DNA of 64,000 nucleotides from Pseudoscleropodium purum. Lineage: Eukaryota; Streptophyta; Bryopsida; Hypnales; Brachytheciaceae. The position numbers and the translations under genes were made by a program. The first letter of the stretch is position 1; each line of letters begins with the position of its first letter. Of the stretch, positions 61,883-64,000 are shown piece by piece. The notes under the pieces were generated by a model, which saw only the letters and a list, made by a program, of their open reading frames with translations, did no database searches and was not told where the DNA came from. The DNA is taken from NCBI GenBank assembly GCA_963969395.1, contig OZ017805.1:806001-870000 (forward strand), read 5' to 3'.

Positions 61883-61890
61883 ATGACGAC
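61883..61890. other. Target-site duplication, right copy (ATGACGAC)
   Basis: Identical to 52100-52107. Confidence 0.93.
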
Positions 61891-62505
61891 AAGGACAATG
61901 ATTGTTGGGAGGGTCTGAGCTCAACTGCCGTTGAAGTTGTGCCCAATGTTGGGGAGGTTTTAAAAGCAAGTCAATTTTGTAGGTTGTCAGCATCGGCTAG
62001 AGAGTGGGTGAACATCACTCTAAGTTTAGTTTGCAAGGATTCAAGGAAGTGATTGCGGGAGGAGTCTTCAAAGTAGGAGTCGGAAATCCAAGCGTTGTTG
62101 AGAATACTCCTACAAGATAGGGAAGACAACAAGAAGGTCCGACAAGAGGATTGGGATATGATGAGGAGCTTCTTGCATGGGATGTTTGAATTGGTCGTGG
62201 GGGTTGCAAAAGGGATCTCTAACTCCATACAAGTCGCTAATCCTATACCCTTGCAAATGATCGAGCCATCCCTTTCTTTGTAGTAGTTGCTTCTTACCAA
62301 TCAAGCACATGGATCCTCCAATACCACAAGGCAAGTACCACAAGAGTCTGGTAATCCTTCTTTGACAATGACAACATTGGAGCCAGCACACTCCGTAAGG
62401 ACTCCAGATTCCGCTCTAGAGAAGGAGGCTATCATTGTTGAGACTATAGAAGATATTGTTGCTTCTGGTCTTGAACCTTTTCCAGATCCTATCCCAGAGA
62501 GCTAG
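61883..62505 (+). pseudogene. 3' continuation of the split unknown gene
   Basis: Immediately after the hAT element the frame reads DD-KDNDCWEGLSSTAVEVV. Joined to the left half (…VVDLARDD) after removing the element and one duplication, it stays in the same frame. It continues through stops near 62049 and 62067 to a helix-rich section (LLQDREDNKKVRQEDWDMM, about 62107-62165) and, after two adjacent stops near 62281, an acidic Thr/Glu-rich tail ending at about 62503 (PFPDPIPES). It is unrecognised, probably a nuclear or regulatory-type charged protein, and was dead or dying independently of the insertion. Confidence 0.5.
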
Positions 62506-62740
62506 CTAGTTTATTGACAATGACTTGTTCCTTCACACTCAACTCAACTCAAGTTGAACTTGCTTCTTCATGTTCCGTTCCCTTGTTGTTGAATGCACTT
62601 TGTAAATAGTTGTAGTTCCCTATATAGCCCAACACATTTCATGTATACATTTTGTATTATCACTTCTTTATGTGAGACATTGTAATAAAATATTTTTTCT
62701 CACAAAACAATATCTATATACAATTGCAACAATCCTAGGA
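62506..62740. other. Spacer with palindromic-motif relatives
   Basis: Contains ctcaactcaactcaagttgaacttg (about 62537-62561), a relative of the dispersed TTCAAGTC/GACTTGAA motif. No gene seen. Confidence 0.4.
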
Positions 62741-63130
62741 TCCATGAGTTCCAATCTTGATGAATCTCATATTCCATTTGTTGTATCTCCGTCTTATGAT
62801 TGTTTATTAGAGATAGATGTACCATTGCCACCCTCTCCCAATTATGACAAAGGTAACGAGGATGTTCTTGAGGTTGTTGAAGATGGATTCATAAGTAAAG
62901 TGGCTGGAGATACAAGTCCAAAAGTGGACAGTCTCCTGTCGGTGATGTTGGATGACATTGTCATCTCTCCCTTGCCTTCTAAGGTAGAGGATCCTATCAG
63001 TTCTTCTTCCCATCTCTTTTGTGCAATGTGTTTATGGTTTTTGTGCTCTACTCTAGTTTCTTATCTTTATTGCGGTACATGCTTGGTTCTAGGTGATAAT
63101 CAATTCTTAGCCCTAATACTTTCTCCATAG
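62741..63130 (+). pseudogene. Acidic open frame, possible further exon of unknown gene
   Basis: An open plus-strand frame begins sensibly at ATG 62743 (MSSNLDESHIPF). It has an acidic, Pro/Ser-rich stretch (LPPSPNYDKGNEDVLEVVEDG; VMLDDIVISPLPSKVED), then turns hydrophobic after about 63010, where a real exon may already have ended. No known domain. Composition resembles the tail of the split gene just upstream. Confidence 0.35.
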
Positions 63131-63380
63131 ATCAAACAACAAATTCACCTTTAGTTGATTACTTTTTGTGGGGTGCAATTAGAGCTTGTATCAAGTAGTA
63201 ACTATACAAAATAATGTAGGCAGTGCATCCATTTAATTGTCTATCCATTATAGTGTACATTCCTAAGTAGGGTATCAATCAACCAGGCGAGACTCCAGAT
63301 GAGGCGTAGGGCAATGTCAACACCCTTCAACATCCAGGGTGAATGAGATATGGCTCAATGTCATCTTGGGTTTGGACAAG
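63131..63380. other. Spacer, nothing identified
   Basis: No gene or repeat supported between the acidic frame and the next coding-like stretch. Confidence 0.3.
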
Positions 63381-63383
63381 GTA

Positions 63384-63943
63384 CTCTGCATTTGTGAAGA
63401 TGTGAGTTGGAATTTTAAAGAAAAGAAGTTCTTGGAACCTAATGAAATTTGCAATAAATTAGAGGGCAAGACCATGGTAGTTAGGAGAGTCACCCTTTGA
63501 CCCTTCTACGAGAAGTTTTTGGGAGGATTGACCTCCATTGCAAACGTTTCGATCTAAAGCTCCATTGAGAAGTCCTACATAATGAAAATTTGCAAGTACC
63601 TCTTCCATGGGCTAGAGTCCTTGTTGCTTATCTATAGATAAGAAGATTGCCAATTCCTAAAATGCAGAAAAGGCCAATGGAGGATAGGACACTATAAGGA
63701 TAAAAGAACAAACAAAGTCTTGTTCATGAAGCCCGTGGAGAAGTTGTTCCAATTACACAAATTCGCATTCATGAGTGAGAATACCATAATAGTTGACTAT
63801 AGTCCTATGAGGCTTATAAAGAACAAATTGATGAATGTACTTCTCTTTAATACATGGATGTATCAGGGCAAGGGAGCAAGTGACTTGATTCTGATTAACC
63901 ATCTTCTTCCCTATATTCAGCGCTTGTACAATAAGAGGCCTTA
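63384..63943 (+). pseudogene. Coding-like stretch of unknown family, interrupted by stops, running to the window edge
   Basis: Allowing three stops, one frame reads protein-like text from about 63384 (LCICEDVSWNFKEKKFLEP) through PFYEKFLGGL, a Cys/Lys-rich centre (ICKYLFHGLESLLLIY, then CQFLKCRKGQWRIGHYKDK) to the last open segment 63720-63944 (KPVEKLFQLHKFAFM ... LLPYIQRLYNKRP). The style (Lys-rich, helical) resembles the split gene at 49.1-52.1 kb, so it may be a second copy or a distant exon. I could not align the two convincingly. It may continue beyond 64000. Confidence 0.35.
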
Positions 63944-64000
63944 GTCATTGGCCTTACTTAGGAGGGACAATGCTATAAGACGTCTTCACCTATTGTAAGA

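Noticed and set aside
1..64000. CRISPR array, bacterial operon or phage region
   Set aside because: No short identical repeats with regular unique spacers, no dense same-strand genes with ribosome binding sites; introns and plant-type transposons indicate a eukaryote.

Overview
The window looks like nuclear DNA from a land plant with a large, repeat-filled, AT-rich genome. CpG is scarce over most of it. No rRNA or tRNA gene, organelle gene or ordinary housekeeping gene was recognised. Almost everything identifiable is a transposable element or its decayed remains: hAT, CACTA/EnSpm-like, PIF/Harbinger, an integrase-core transposase family, and a DUF7869-like family. From memory, the last two and the kinase-like cargo gene resemble families seen in seed-free plants or gymnosperms. 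I cannot name the species.

Layout. 1-13 kb is AT-rich: a decayed repeat field, a large foldback (about 2.65-5.23 kb) and a roughly 4-kb CACTA-like non-autonomous element (6.28-10.28 kb). 12.5-18.0 kb holds two degraded PIF/Harbinger element pairs, each a transposase plus a Myb/SANT-like partner facing each other, and a 95-bp tandem repeat. 20.5-21.7 kb is a degraded integrase-core transposase with recognisable introns. 24-30 kb has a 178-bp tandem repeat, an orphan ORF, a compound microsatellite and a minisatellite. 30.5-33.1 kb is a frameshifted DUF7869-like gene. 34.5-36.9 and 44.7-45.8 kb are CACTA-like elements that share internal 340-bp hairpin modules and a tRNA-like segment. 49.1-52.1 and 61.9-62.5 kb are two halves of one decayed, intron-bearing gene of unknown family.

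The most striking object is a 9,775-bp hAT element at 52108-61882 that splits that gene. It is flanked by a perfect 8-bp target-site duplication (ATGACGAC) and starts and ends with matching CARGGTTGACA termini. It carries two divergent genes. The first is a hAT transposase on the minus strand with one apparent 1-nt frameshift and an unusual C-terminal extension of about 450 residues. The second is an intact 498-codon protein-kinase-like gene on the plus strand. Clusters of CGTCCG-type GC-rich repeats lie just inside both ends and upstream of both genes, with an AT-rich spacer between. Removing the element and one duplication copy rejoins the host reading frame exactly. A hAT transposon with its own kinase-like gene is the best candidate here for an undescribed system.

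Limits: all family calls come from reading motifs by eye and from memory. No alignment, profile search or expression data were available. Boundaries of decayed elements are approximate unless termini are quoted.
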